Source: HXMU1420-13 sp965249965 (GTDB lineage: Bacteria; Bacteroidota; Rhodothermia; Balneolales; Balneolaceae). Taken from it: a DNA stretch of 64,000 nt. Location: assembly GCA_965249965.1 (NCBI GenBank), contig OZ252262.1, forward strand, positions 620,001 to 684,000, written 5' to 3'. The notes beneath the pieces were generated by a model. It was not told where the DNA came from. It worked only from the letters and a program-made list of their open reading frames with translations, and searched no databases. Made by a program: the position numbers and the translations under genes. This document shows positions 7,860 through 17,515 of the stretch, piece by piece; positions within the stretch are counted from its first letter, which is position 1, and each line of letters opens with the position of its first letter.

Positions 7860-8804
7860 ATGAAAGCCATTGGAATTGACCTAGGCGGTACAAATATAAA
7901 AGTAGCTGTTGTTGATAAAAAGAAAGGCATTATAGAACAGACCAGCGTTCCAACCCATGCTGAATTAGGCCGTGAGCATCTTCTCGATAGAATCGCAGCT
8001 ACCGTAAATTCGTTGACCTTAGCCAAAGGCTCCATTGGTATTGGCTTCGGTATTCCCGGGATGGTAAACCTGGAACAAACTACGGTTTTCAATCCGCCAA
8101 ATTTACCTGGTTGGGAGGAAGTTAATGCCGCTGAAGAAATCACTAAGCGAACCAACATGCCATGCAGAATAGAAAATGATGCAAATGTTTCTGCTTTGGG
8201 ATGTCTTCATTTTGGGAAAGGTAAAAAGTTCGACAGTTTTGTAATGCTTACACTGGGTACGGGTGTAGGTGGGGCAATTATTCACAATCGCCAATTATTT
8301 AAAGGTACACGAGGGATGGCCGGAGAACTCGGGCATGTGATTATCGACTATCATGGTCCTCTATCAAATAGTGTAACTCGTGGAACAATCGAAGCATATG
8401 TTGGGCAGCGTTTTTTAAGCCGATTTGCAACCGATATGATTAGCCAGCATCCTGACAATGATTTATATAAGCGATTCCAGGGGAATTTCGACAAACTAGA
8501 ACCTGTAGATTTAACGCGCGAAGCTGATTCCGGAAATGAGTTGGCCATTGAAATTCTAATGAAAACCGGGTCGCGCTTGGGTTACGCAATAATTAATTAC
8601 ACCCACATTCTTGATATCCGGAAATATTTGTTGAGTGGTGGAGTTTCTAAAGCAGGAGCATGGATAACGGATCCTGCTCGCGAAATAGTAAAAAAACACA
8701 TGATGGCTCCTTTTCAGGAGGGATTTGAGTTGTTAGTTGAAGACCTTGGAAACGATAGTGCTTTATTGGGAGCAGCTGGTCTGGCTTTCGATTCATTCGG
8801 CTAA
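7860..8804 (+). CDS. ROK family sugar kinase (glucokinase-like)
   Basis: 314 residues. An N-terminal phosphate-binding IGIDLGGTNIKVAVV, the active-site IENDANVSALG, and LTLGTGVGGAII place it in the ROK family, most likely a glucokinase. In the usual zinc-binding segment after GELGH the family has a CxCGxxGC cluster. Here the segment reads GPLSNSVTRGTIEAYVG with no cysteine, so the structural zinc is lost or replaced. The 3' end overlaps the earliest possible start of the next gene. Confidence 0.85.
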   Translation: MKAIGIDLGGTNIKVAVVDKKKGIIEQTSVPTHAELGREHLLDRIAATVNSLTLAKGSIGIGFGIPGMVNLEQTTVFNPPNLPGWEEVNAAEEITKRTNMPCRIENDANVSALGCLHFGKGKKFDSFVMLTLGTGVGGAIIHNRQLFKGTRGMAGELGHVIIDYHGPLSNSVTRGTIEAYVGQRFLSRFATDMISQHPDNDLYKRFQGNFDKLEPVDLTREADSGNELAIEILMKTGSRLGYAIINYTHILDIRKYLLSGGVSKAGAWITDPAREIVKKHMMAPFQEGFELLVEDLGNDSALLGAAGLAFDSFG

Positions 8805-11589
8805 ATCAAACTTTACACTGGCAAAATTCTTTTCACATAGTTGCAGATGCATACTTGGCTTTTGCCTGGTTAGTGTATGTATATATGCAAATGCCCAGGC
8901 TCAGGTAGTTGCCGATTCGCTTTCCGGACCGGTTTTAATAGCAAATCCTGCTGATACATCTAAACTAAATGTAACTACAGCAAGTCAGGAATTTTCTCAA
9001 TCTTCAAATGCTGAAAATTCTCAACCTGCGAATTCATCCAATAGAAGTAGCGCTGTACAGGATGCAGTGGAATTCCAATCTACCGATTCGCTTATCGTCG
9101 ACTTTCGTAATGGTCGAAAAGCTACGCTTTATGGCTCGGCCAAAGTGAGCCATACTGCTGCTTCACTAAGCTCCGGAACTATAGACATGGATTTGGAAAC
9201 GAGTACTGTTGAAGCAACTGCTTCAAGCACTCAAGATACATTAGCCATGCCCGTACTTACACGAGAAAGTGATGAGATTCGAAGTCGCCGTATTTTATTT
9301 AATTATAAAACCCAAAAAGGAAAGTTTGAAGAAGCTCAAATAAAAGTGGGCGAAGGCCAGCTTATTGGCTCTAAAGTTAAGAATGTGAACGAGACTGAAG
9401 TCTTTATTGAAGATGGAATTTATTCAACTTGTCCTCCAGAGTATTTGTACTACTACCTTAAAGCAGAACGAATGAAAGTGGTAGATCAGGATGAAATCTT
9501 CTTTACAAATGCACGGCTTTATATTTTGGATATCCCATATCCGCTGGTTTTTCCATTTGGATATGTTCCATCCGGCATAGAACAAAAACAATCCGGACTT
9601 CTTACACCAACGTATGTATTTGATGCAAAATCAACCCGTGGAGTTGGGCTAAATAATGTTGGTTGGTTCCAATATCTCAACGATTACGTAACAACAACTC
9701 TTAGTGGGGATGTGTACACCTCAGGTACATTTTTTCTGAATTCAACTACCCAATATCGCAATTCTGATATTTATAGTGGCTCGGTTTCTTTGGGATACTC
9801 AAAGTCTCAAGGTCTTGAACCTACCGATCCAAATTTTACCCGAACAGTAAATAGAAATATTGGGGTTCAGCATAATCAAACCATCTCTCCTTTTGCAAGT
9901 ATTAATGCAAACATAAACATCCGAACAGCAGATTTCTTTACCGAAAATTCCTTGAATATCGATGATCGGGCACAAACGAATTCGCAATCAAGAATGGCGT
10001 TTAAGTACAATCATCCGGAGCGTTTATTCAACTTTTCAACCAATGCCAGCTTAAGTCAAGACTTTTCAAATAACCGAACTACCCTTCGTGGACCCAGTTC
10101 CAGCTTTTCTCTAAAATCACTTTCACCTCTGCAAAATCCTCGTAGTGGGTCAACTCCTAAATGGTATGAAAGCCTCACGATACAGTACAGTAACAAGCTG
10201 AACACAGAATTTGATTATGATCCGATTGACGAAGACACGGCGACTGTATCATTTTTAGATGCCCTAACTGATCGTTCTTTATACCGGGAGGCCACCGGTG
10301 ATGATGATTATATTCGTTTAGGAGTGCAACATAGTACTTCGGCCAGTGTGAATGGTATTATTCCCAGTAATTTTATCAATACTTCTGCAAATATCAGTTC
10401 AACGGAATATTGGTACCCTTCTAGTATCAGAAAAGTATTTAACGAAGAAACGAATAGCGTTGAAACCGTTCGTGATAATGGATTTACTGCTGGTCGTACG
10501 TTTTCAACCGGGTTTTCATTTTCTAACACTGTTTACGGATTATCAACTGCAAAAGTCGGAAAACTGGAAGGTTTTCGACATACTTTCTCTCCAACCTTAG
10601 GTTTTTCTTTTCGCCCGGATTTCAGCAAAGAACGCTTCAATTACTATCGAACCGTACAAAGTGATACACTGGGTAATGAACAAACCTATAGCATTTTTGA
10701 GGACGGAATTTTTGGAGGGCCCGGTCGTGGTGAGTCGCGCTCGCTTACATTTAGCATAAAAAACGTATTTGAAACGAAGATCGTGGATCGGGATTCAACC
10801 GGTGAGGTAAATGAGCGCGTATTAAAATTGATCGACAACTTTCAGCTACGCTCGTCTTACAATTTTGCTGCTGATAGTTTGAATCTTGCTAACCTGAATG
10901 CAGAAATTTCCTCGAATGCATTTAAAGGACTGAACCTAAGAGCCAGAGCCGAATTCGATTTTTATCAGCGAAATGAAAGCGGAAGAAGAGTTGATCGCTT
11001 TTTGTATGAAGACGGAAGGATTGCACAAATGCAGCGCTTAACAATTTCTGCAAGTACATCTTTCAAAGGGGGGCGGAATGGAATTGAGCCATTTACTCCG
11101 ATCTATAGAAAAGTGTATGATCCGCTTAATCAAGGCATATTTAGTGCCATCGATCCCGGTTATGGTTACGAGCCTGTAGCTCCGCTTAATTCGGCATGGA
11201 GCTTTGGATTAAACTTCAATTATTCTTGGAGGTATCGCCCAAAAACTAATCCAGATGGAGAAGATAGAATTGATCGTACTGCCACTATCAACGCGACAAA
11301 TATTTCGTTTAACCTCACTCCAAAGTGGAGCTTTCAAACCAGAATTGGATACGATTTAATCGAAAAAGAACTTACTCCTTCGCAATTCAATTTAAATCGA
11401 AGTCTGGAATGCTGGAACCTGTCTTTTCAGATTAGCCCATTTGGGGAAAATCAATATTACTTTTTTAAACTAAGCGTGAACAGCCAGCAAATTCAAAGTT
11501 TATTCCAAAAACTCCCGGTACTACGGAACCTTGAGCGTGGATCTTCTCGAACAGGCACAACGCAATCTGGTTTTAGTAGATTTAACTAA
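8737..11589 (+). CDS. Putative LPS assembly outer-membrane protein LptD
   Basis: Large outer-membrane protein, about 920-950 residues. The signal-like stretch CILGFCLVSVCIYANAQAQ is followed by an OstA/LptA-like beta-jellyroll region with repeated YGSAKV, VEATAS and QIKVGEGQLIGSK strands. Then comes the signature EDGIYSTCPPEYLYYYLKAE with PYPLVFPFGYVPS, and a long aromatic-rich barrel. This matches the Bacteroidota putative LptD, which inserts lipopolysaccharide in the outer leaflet. No ATG fits. The given TTG (8737) lies inside the kinase gene, and the true start may be another non-ATG codon between 8737 and about 8815. The 3' end overlaps ribE by four bases, convergently. Confidence 0.8.
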   Translation: MKTLETIVLYWEQLVWLSIHSAKSNFTLAKFFSHSCRCILGFCLVSVCIYANAQAQVVADSLSGPVLIANPADTSKLNVTTASQEFSQSSNAENSQPANSSNRSSAVQDAVEFQSTDSLIVDFRNGRKATLYGSAKVSHTAASLSSGTIDMDLETSTVEATASSTQDTLAMPVLTRESDEIRSRRILFNYKTQKGKFEEAQIKVGEGQLIGSKVKNVNETEVFIEDGIYSTCPPEYLYYYLKAERMKVVDQDEIFFTNARLYILDIPYPLVFPFGYVPSGIEQKQSGLLTPTYVFDAKSTRGVGLNNVGWFQYLNDYVTTTLSGDVYTSGTFFLNSTTQYRNSDIYSGSVSLGYSKSQGLEPTDPNFTRTVNRNIGVQHNQTISPFASINANINIRTADFFTENSLNIDDRAQTNSQSRMAFKYNHPERLFNFSTNASLSQDFSNNRTTLRGPSSSFSLKSLSPLQNPRSGSTPKWYESLTIQYSNKLNTEFDYDPIDEDTATVSFLDALTDRSLYREATGDDDYIRLGVQHSTSASVNGIIPSNFINTSANISSTEYWYPSSIRKVFNEETNSVETVRDNGFTAGRTFSTGFSFSNTVYGLSTAKVGKLEGFRHTFSPTLGFSFRPDFSKERFNYYRTVQSDTLGNEQTYSIFEDGIFGGPGRGESRSLTFSIKNVFETKIVDRDSTGEVNERVLKLIDNFQLRSSYNFAADSLNLANLNAEISSNAFKGLNLRARAEFDFYQRNESGRRVDRFLYEDGRIAQMQRLTISASTSFKGGRNGIEPFTPIYRKVYDPLNQGIFSAIDPGYGYEPVAPLNSAWSFGLNFNYSWRYRPKTNPDGEDRIDRTATINATNISFNLTPKWSFQTRIGYDLIEKELTPSQFNLNRSLECWNLSFQISPFGENQYYFFKLSVNSQQIQSLFQKLPVLRNLERGSSRTGTTQSGFSRFN

Positions 11590-12191
11590 AGTGAATCTTT
11601 ACCTATTCCGGCCAGATATTTTACTACATACTTTCCAATGATATCGAATTCCAGATTTACCTTATCACCCACATTCTTGAATTGGAGATTGGTATAATCC
11701 CAGGTATAAGGGATTATAGCCATTGTAATTTGATTTCCTTCTTCTCGAGCAATGGTAAGACTTATTCCCTCAACGGTGATACTGCCTCTCCCCACAATCA
11801 TATTTTTAAATTCATCCGGGTATTTAACAGTGATTAGCCAGCCAGTTTCTTCTTTTTCCATGGCAGTGATCTCACCGGTGGTATCAACATGTCCTTGCAC
11901 TAAGTGACCCTCAATACCTTGTTGTAAAGTCATTGATCGTTCGAGGTTAACCTGCTTTCCTGCGTTAAGATCACCCATCGTAGTTTTACGCAATGTTTCT
12001 TCCACACTTTGTACGGTAAAAGTGTTTTCATCAAAAGCAGTAACCGTATGGCATGCCCCATTCACAGCTATACTTTCGTCGATGTGACAAGTATCAGCAA
12101 ACGAACAAGAAATGGTAAATTCCATACCCCCGCCGTTTAAGCTTTTTGCGGATTTTATTTCTCCAGTTTCCTGTACAATTCCTGTAAACAT
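11586..12191 (-). CDS. ribE: Riboflavin synthase alpha chain
   Basis: 201 residues, the normal length. N-terminal MFTGIVQETGEI and two lumazine-binding half domains (about 1-97 and 98-190), each with the family pattern (SIAVNGACHTV with VEETLRKT in the first, GSITVEGISLTI in the second). It converts two 6,7-dimethyl-8-ribityllumazine molecules to riboflavin. It follows ribD on the same strand with a four-base gap, so the two form an operon. Its final codons overlap the end of lptD on the other strand. Confidence 0.96.
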   Translation of the reverse strand: MFTGIVQETGEIKSAKSLNGGGMEFTISCSFADTCHIDESIAVNGACHTVTAFDENTFTVQSVEETLRKTTMGDLNAGKQVNLERSMTLQQGIEGHLVQGHVDTTGEITAMEKEETGWLITVKYPDEFKNMIVGRGSITVEGISLTIAREEGNQITMAIIPYTWDYTNLQFKNVGDKVNLEFDIIGKYVVKYLAGIGKDSL

Positions 12192-12195
12192 TGAT

Positions 12196-13323
12196 TTATA
12201 AATATGCGGTTAGTAAAAAATCATCGCCAACTTTTTGCCATTTAGGCTCTTTCAAATCGATGATATCTCTCATTTTGTTTATACCCAAATTCATGATGGA
12301 TTTTGTGCCGCCGCCAAGAATCTTAGGTGCTATAAATAGTTCGATTTTATCAACCAGGCCAGCCTTTAATAATGCGGAAGAAAGATGTTGCCCACCTTCC
12401 ACTAATACCGAATTAATGCCACGGTTTCCTAGTTCACCAAACATTTCTTTCAAATTAATATGGCCGTCTTTTTTTGAAACCTGAACTACTTCCCCTCTAA
12501 AGTAATTATGTTGCATCACGCGTAACATAGGGTCGGCATCGGTTGCTGAAGCCTTTTTGTTCCAGGTTACAATGATGGTTTTATCCTCGTGTTTATCAGA
12601 AAAGAGTTTTAGTTCACGAGGTAATTCGTATGGCCCGTCCATCACTATACGCTTAGGTTGCCGACCTTTTACATGACGAACCGTTAAACTTGGGTTGTCT
12701 GTCATAGCCGTTGTTCTGCCTATTAATACAGCATCCATTTCAGATCGCCAGCGGTGTACAAGTTCCCTCGACTTTTTCCCCGAAATCCACTGCGAATCGC
12801 CATCCGGTGCAGCTAAATACCCATCTACAGTTTGGGCAATTTTTAAAGTGATAAAGGGTCTGCCAAATGTTTGGTAGTGAATGAAATATTCATTCAATGC
12901 TTCACATTCTTTTTCCAGAACCCCAACTTCCACTTCAATGCCTTTTTCTCTCAATACACTGAGGCCGCTCCCATTCACTTTTGTGTTCGGATCTTTATGG
13001 CCGACAACTACTTTTTTTATAGGTAACTCCGCTAACATAGGAGCACAAGGCGGTGTTTTCCCAAAATGTGAACAAGGCTCTAAGGTAACATAAACAGTCG
13101 CGTTTTTTAATTTTCTCTTGTCGGAAACCGATGAAACTGCATTTACTTCTGCGTGAGCTTCGCCAATTTTCTGGTGAAATCCATCGCCAATTTTTTCTCC
13201 ATTCGAATCGATGATAATGCATCCAACCATTGGATTTGGTGATACATACCCGGCTCCTTTTGCTGCCAGTGCAATTGCCTCATGCATCCAGTATTCATCG
13301 GTATGTAATGGATATGGGTTCAT
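12196..13323 (-). CDS. ribD: Bifunctional riboflavin deaminase/reductase
   Basis: 375 residues. The N-terminal deaminase domain (about 10-150) has the zinc site HAEVNA and PCSHFGKTPPC. The C-terminal domain (about 155-370) is the NADPH-dependent pyrimidine reductase (FITLKIAQTVDGYLA, ISGKKSRELVHRWRSEMDAVLIGRTT). The protein catalyses the second and third steps of riboflavin synthesis. It is the first gene of the ribDE pair. No FMN riboswitch is visible in the 90-base gap upstream. Confidence 0.96.
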   Translation of the reverse strand: MNPYPLHTDEYWMHEAIALAAKGAGYVSPNPMVGCIIIDSNGEKIGDGFHQKIGEAHAEVNAVSSVSDKRKLKNATVYVTLEPCSHFGKTPPCAPMLAELPIKKVVVGHKDPNTKVNGSGLSVLREKGIEVEVGVLEKECEALNEYFIHYQTFGRPFITLKIAQTVDGYLAAPDGDSQWISGKKSRELVHRWRSEMDAVLIGRTTAMTDNPSLTVRHVKGRQPKRIVMDGPYELPRELKLFSDKHEDKTIIVTWNKKASATDADPMLRVMQHNYFRGEVVQVSKKDGHINLKEMFGELGNRGINSVLVEGGQHLSSALLKAGLVDKIELFIAPKILGGGTKSIMNLGINKMRDIIDLKEPKWQKVGDDFLLTAYL

Positions 13324-13354
13324 CTTCTTAATGTACTATTCATCGGATTTCCAT

Positions 13355-13390
13355 AAAACAAAAAAGGGTGAAAACATCGTTCTCACCCTT
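13355..13390 (-). terminator. Rho-independent terminator after ppiD-like gene
   Basis: Read on the minus strand, AAGGGTGA (13383-13390) pairs with TCACCCTT (13364-13371), extendable with one mismatch, and runs straight into TTTTTTGTTTT. It lies 22 bases after the stop of the chaperone gene and separates it from ribD. Confidence 0.8.
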
Positions 13391-13411
13391 CAAAAATCAT
13401 TCCTGCTCAAC

Positions 13412-15184
13412 TTATCGCAAAAGTCGATTTCTATTATCAATAATATCAGCTTCAGCTCGCAATTGGTCTAGCCAAACCGCCAAATATTTTTGATTGATTT
13501 GTTGCTCCAATTCAGATCTAAGCGTGCCTGTTGTTGCTTCATCTAAAGTGTTTGGCGCTGGTTCAGAGATTGAATTCACAAAAACTACGTAAGCACCTGT
13601 TGTTCCCTCAAGTGCCGGCGACATGGTGTTATCTGACATCGCAAATACGCTTCCAATAATTTTTGGCTCACGTCCACCACCTGTTAAAACTGTTGCATTT
13701 GCAGCAAGTCCATCCACATTTTGAATTTCTTTTCCAGAAGCTGCGCTTAGCGACTCTAAATCAGGGTTTGCAGCTAACATATCACTTACATTTTGCAGGG
13801 TTAGCTGTCTACGCTTTTGATTTTGAACCTGAGTCTCAATCTGAGGTCTAACTTCATCGATTGGGCGATATCCTTCTTCATTAACTTCTATAATTCGAAT
13901 AACTACAAATTGTGAAGCTAATTCGATGGGATCAGAAACATCACCAATGCTTCCAGTTTCAAGGAAGTTAAGCACTTGTTGACTTGAGCCAATTCCGGAT
14001 ACAAATGTATTGCCTTCAGAGGCAAATGCTTCCTGAATTCTAACATTCGAACGTTCTGCTTCCTCTTCAAATGAACTTTCCTCTGTAGCGAAATACAAAA
14101 ACTCATCAGCTGCTTCAAAAGCGGCGTCAACTGTAGCTGGCAAAGCTTCGTATGCAAGAGACATTACCGCAAACTGAAGTTCACTACCACGCTCATCAAT
14201 TTTCTTAATTATAGCGGCACTGCTACCAAGGTTAATAACATCCGTTACAGCTCCTTCTGCAACATCAAGAACAGGAGCGTAGTCTTCTCTTAATTCGTCC
14301 TTTTCTACGTAAACACCATTGAAGCGCGTTGTAGATTGGTTTCTAATCAGGAATACAGAATCGTCCACGGCAGTAGCAAACGATGATCGTAAATCTGCAA
14401 GTTCTCTGTTGATGGTTGCCGTGTCTTCAGATGTTGGCAGCGTACTGAATGCTACAAACTGTGCGCGGTAATTTTCCTGGGTCTTGTACTGCTCTTTATT
14501 CTCGTTGTAGTAATTGCGTACATCCGAATCCGTTATTTCGATGTCTGCGTCATTCACTTCGTTGTATGGGAAACGAAGGTAACTTATATCAGCAAAAGAG
14601 TTTCTTTTTGTGAATTCATCCACAATCTGCTGATCGGTAACTTGTAACCCTGCGGTGATGAAATTGCTTAACTTTTCCTGACGGCGCTTTTGGCGAAGTT
14701 GGATTTCTATAGTTAGCGCTTCCTGAGAATAAGTTGGATCTGTTAGTACGTTTTCAACCACAAATCGATCGATAGTGCCGTCTTCGCGCTGGAAATACTG
14801 GCGAATTAACGGGTCAGGATCTTCCCCAAAAACCATATCCAATAACTCAGAATCTGTAACAGTGATCCCAAGATCATCCATTTTTTGCTCTAGTAACTTA
14901 GTACTAACCAGCTCATCCCAAACTTGAGATTCATAAATTGCACGGATTTCAGGAGTTATAGATGCTCCCGATTGGTTAGAGTATGCATTGGTGTAATACT
15001 GCACTCTGCTGTTATATTCTTCCAGGGTAATCGGCTCGCCGTTTACTTCCCCTAAGGCTCTTGGACCCATAGTTGCAACATTTGGATCGTATACATCCAT
15101 GATTACCCAAAGTAATCCAAAAGAACCGATTAATATGTATAAGACAATCGCAGTGTTGTCTCTCATTTTAGTCATTACACCCAT
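13412..15184 (-). CDS. PpiD-like periplasmic chaperone/peptidyl-prolyl isomerase
   Basis: 590 residues. A short cytoplasmic start, one membrane anchor (about 12-28, IVLYILIGSFGLLWVIM), a SurA-N-like helical chaperone region (LGEVNGEPITLEEYNSRV, about 42-190), a parvulin-like middle, and a long C-terminal helical tail. This is the architecture of PpiD, which helps newly exported proteins fold at the inner membrane. The parvulin region is divergent, so isomerase activity is doubtful. Met1, Met4 and Met7 are all possible starts. Confidence 0.78.
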   Translation of the reverse strand: MGVMTKMRDNTAIVLYILIGSFGLLWVIMDVYDPNVATMGPRALGEVNGEPITLEEYNSRVQYYTNAYSNQSGASITPEIRAIYESQVWDELVSTKLLEQKMDDLGITVTDSELLDMVFGEDPDPLIRQYFQREDGTIDRFVVENVLTDPTYSQEALTIEIQLRQKRRQEKLSNFITAGLQVTDQQIVDEFTKRNSFADISYLRFPYNEVNDADIEITDSDVRNYYNENKEQYKTQENYRAQFVAFSTLPTSEDTATINRELADLRSSFATAVDDSVFLIRNQSTTRFNGVYVEKDELREDYAPVLDVAEGAVTDVINLGSSAAIIKKIDERGSELQFAVMSLAYEALPATVDAAFEAADEFLYFATEESSFEEEAERSNVRIQEAFASEGNTFVSGIGSSQQVLNFLETGSIGDVSDPIELASQFVVIRIIEVNEEGYRPIDEVRPQIETQVQNQKRRQLTLQNVSDMLAANPDLESLSAASGKEIQNVDGLAANATVLTGGGREPKIIGSVFAMSDNTMSPALEGTTGAYVVFVNSISEPAPNTLDEATTGTLRSELEQQINQKYLAVWLDQLRAEADIIDNRNRLLR

Positions 15185-15544
15185 AACAGGTAGCCTCTAA
15201 CTTGTATCTAAAATAGTTTGTGTTGTTGCTTGATTAACCGATCCACTTCAACCGATTAACGAGCCTGCAAATATACGCCTCTGAGCAAGTAATTGAAAGA
15301 GGTATAACAAGATTGAACATTCGGTGTCAATCAATCCTAATTAGTTCATTTGTTTTTATGTTTCGATGTATTATTTCATCTAAAAATCCGATGGATATCT
15401 GGTTTTGTACGTCTTCAACGAAGTGATCACTTAAAGGCCGTAAATCTTAGAAATAAATCGTTATTTCACTTGCTCCTCATTGAGAAATCTCCTTAGTTCG
15501 ATACATCATTTTTTCGGGAAGTCACTAATACATACACATAATTT
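15185..15544. other. Intergenic region between divergent ppiD-like and fhs
   Basis: A 360-base AT-rich gap from which both flanking genes are transcribed outward. It must hold two promoters, but no box stands out well enough to place them. No ORF, RNA gene or riboswitch fold was recognised. Confidence 0.5.
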
Positions 15545-17224
15545 ATGGACGCAAGCATTGAGATTGCTCAGAAAGCTGAGATGAAGCACATGCGGGAATT
15601 TATGGCCGCATTAAATCTGGATGAGGATAATTTCGAGTTTTACGGAAAATACACCGGTAAAATTCGATTAAACGTTCTAGAAAAATTCAAACATCACCCT
15701 GATGGAAAACTAATTTTAGTTACTGCCATGACACCAACTCCCACCGGTGAGGGTAAAACGCTCACATCAATTGGGTTGAGTCAGGGTATACAAAAATTAG
15801 GCAAGAAAGCTCTTGTTGCATTGCGAGAACCCTCACTAGGACCTGTTTTTGGAATTAAAGGTGGTGCTGCCGGGGGCGGTTATTCACAAGTAATCCCAAT
15901 GGAACATATCAACCTGCACTTTAATGGTGATATTCATGCGATAGGTACCGCGCATAATTTGCTTGCCGCCATGCTGGATAATCATATTTTTAAAGGAAAT
16001 GAGCTCGAAATTGATGTTACCAGTACCCTTTGGAATCGAGCTATGGATATGAACGATCGAGCCCTGCGCCAAATCGTTGTTGGTTTAGGTGGCCGGGTAA
16101 ATGGCATCCCGAGGGAATCCGGATTTGTAATTACTGCTGCTTCAGAAATTATGGCCATTCTTGCTCTTGCCACTTCACGTTCAGATTTAAAAGAACGTCT
16201 GGGAAATATCATCGTGGGTTTTAATAAATATGGTGACGCTGTATTAGCAAAACAGTTAGGTGCGCACGAGGCCATGGCCGTTGTATTAAATGAAGCTATT
16301 ATGCCGAACCTGGTTCAAACAATTGAGCATGTGCCAGCATTAGTACATGCCGGACCTTTTGCAAATATTGCCCATGGAACAAGTAGCATCCTTGCAAATA
16401 GAATTGGGCTCAAAGTAGCTGATTTTGTGATAACTGAAGCCGGCTTTGGGGCTGATCTTGGGGCGGAAAAGTTCTTCGATATTGTATGCCCAACTTCCGG
16501 AATCTGGCCTTCTGCGGTGGTACTGGTAGTAACCTGTAAAGCCTTGAAATATCATGGAGGATTAAGTCTCGAGGAAGCCACTCAAAATGGAAAACATAAA
16601 GAGGCTTTGCAAAAAGGTCTTGAGAATTTAGAGGTTCATATTCAGAATTTGCAAAAATACCGCACGCCAATTGTTGTAGCAATCAATCAATTTGAGCACG
16701 ACTATGACATTGAAATTGAAGAGATCAAACATTTTTGTGCACAGCTTGGTGTAGACTGCGCATCTCATAAAGCTTTTGAGAAAGGCGGTGAAGGTGTCTT
16801 AGATCTTGCCGAAAAAACAATCCGACTTGCCGAGGAAAACAAAAACCCGGCTCAGGTTAGACTTTACAATTCTGATGATTCTATTCAGGATAAAGTGACT
16901 AAAATTGCCACAAATATTTACCGAGCTACAGAAGTTACGTTCGACAAAAAAGCGATGGGTAAAATAAAGCAATTTACACAGCTTGGGTATGCCCATCTTC
17001 CGGTTTGTATTGCTAAAACCCAATCCTCACTTTCAGATAATCCGGCACTGAGAGGGGCTCCCAAGGATCACATTTTAAATGTGACCGATGTAAACCTTGC
17101 TGCAGGTGCAGGATTCTTGGTTGTGATCTGCGGAAACATGATGCTGATGCCCGGTCTTCCAAAAGTCCCGGCGGCCGTAAATATGAGTGTGGACGAAGAT
17201 GGAGTTATCTCGGGGTTGTTTTAG
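15545..17224 (+). CDS. fhs: Formate-tetrahydrofolate ligase
   Basis: 559 residues, full family length. P-loop-like TPTPTGEGKTLTSIGL (about residues 62-77), LREPSLGPVFGIKGGAAGGGYSQVIPMEHINLHFNGDIHA split by a typical linker, and the C-terminal TDVNLAAGAGFLVVICGNMMLMPGLPK. It makes 10-formyl-THF from formate, ATP and THF, feeding purine and one-carbon metabolism. It stands alone, divergent from the ppiD-like gene. Confidence 0.97.
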   Translation: MDASIEIAQKAEMKHMREFMAALNLDEDNFEFYGKYTGKIRLNVLEKFKHHPDGKLILVTAMTPTPTGEGKTLTSIGLSQGIQKLGKKALVALREPSLGPVFGIKGGAAGGGYSQVIPMEHINLHFNGDIHAIGTAHNLLAAMLDNHIFKGNELEIDVTSTLWNRAMDMNDRALRQIVVGLGGRVNGIPRESGFVITAASEIMAILALATSRSDLKERLGNIIVGFNKYGDAVLAKQLGAHEAMAVVLNEAIMPNLVQTIEHVPALVHAGPFANIAHGTSSILANRIGLKVADFVITEAGFGADLGAEKFFDIVCPTSGIWPSAVVLVVTCKALKYHGGLSLEEATQNGKHKEALQKGLENLEVHIQNLQKYRTPIVVAINQFEHDYDIEIEEIKHFCAQLGVDCASHKAFEKGGEGVLDLAEKTIRLAEENKNPAQVRLYNSDDSIQDKVTKIATNIYRATEVTFDKKAMGKIKQFTQLGYAHLPVCIAKTQSSLSDNPALRGAPKDHILNVTDVNLAAGAGFLVVICGNMMLMPGLPKVPAAVNMSVDEDGVISGLF

Positions 17225-17515
17225 GAATCTTGAATGGGAGTTATGAGCTATAAATGGTATCCCTGTAGACATGCTGAACCATGTGCTGAACTTGATTCAG
17301 TATCCGGAATGACCACTATTTTTTTAGAAGCCGTAAAAAAGTAAACCAAATTCTGTTTACTTAGCACTAACACACCTTTCACCTAACTAATTAATTCTGT
17401 TAATTAAGGCAAGTAAACATCCAACGATGTTTATGCGAACACTTGTTCGCTCAATAATAAATTTGGTGTTCGGGTAGGAAATAATGATTATAGATTTAGC
17501 TTTAAATAAAAATAT
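17225..17515. other. Intergenic region with inverted repeats
   Basis: No gene. It contains two clean hairpins: AAGTAAAC/GTTTACTT (arms 17339-17346 and 17355-17362) and GCGAAC/GTTCGC (17436-17441 and 17446-17451). It marks the left border of the foreign-looking DUF3800-like gene. No full attC site is seen here. Confidence 0.5.

Noticed and set aside
15185..15544. Riboswitch upstream of fhs
   Set aside because: No conserved riboswitch core could be recognised in the sequence.
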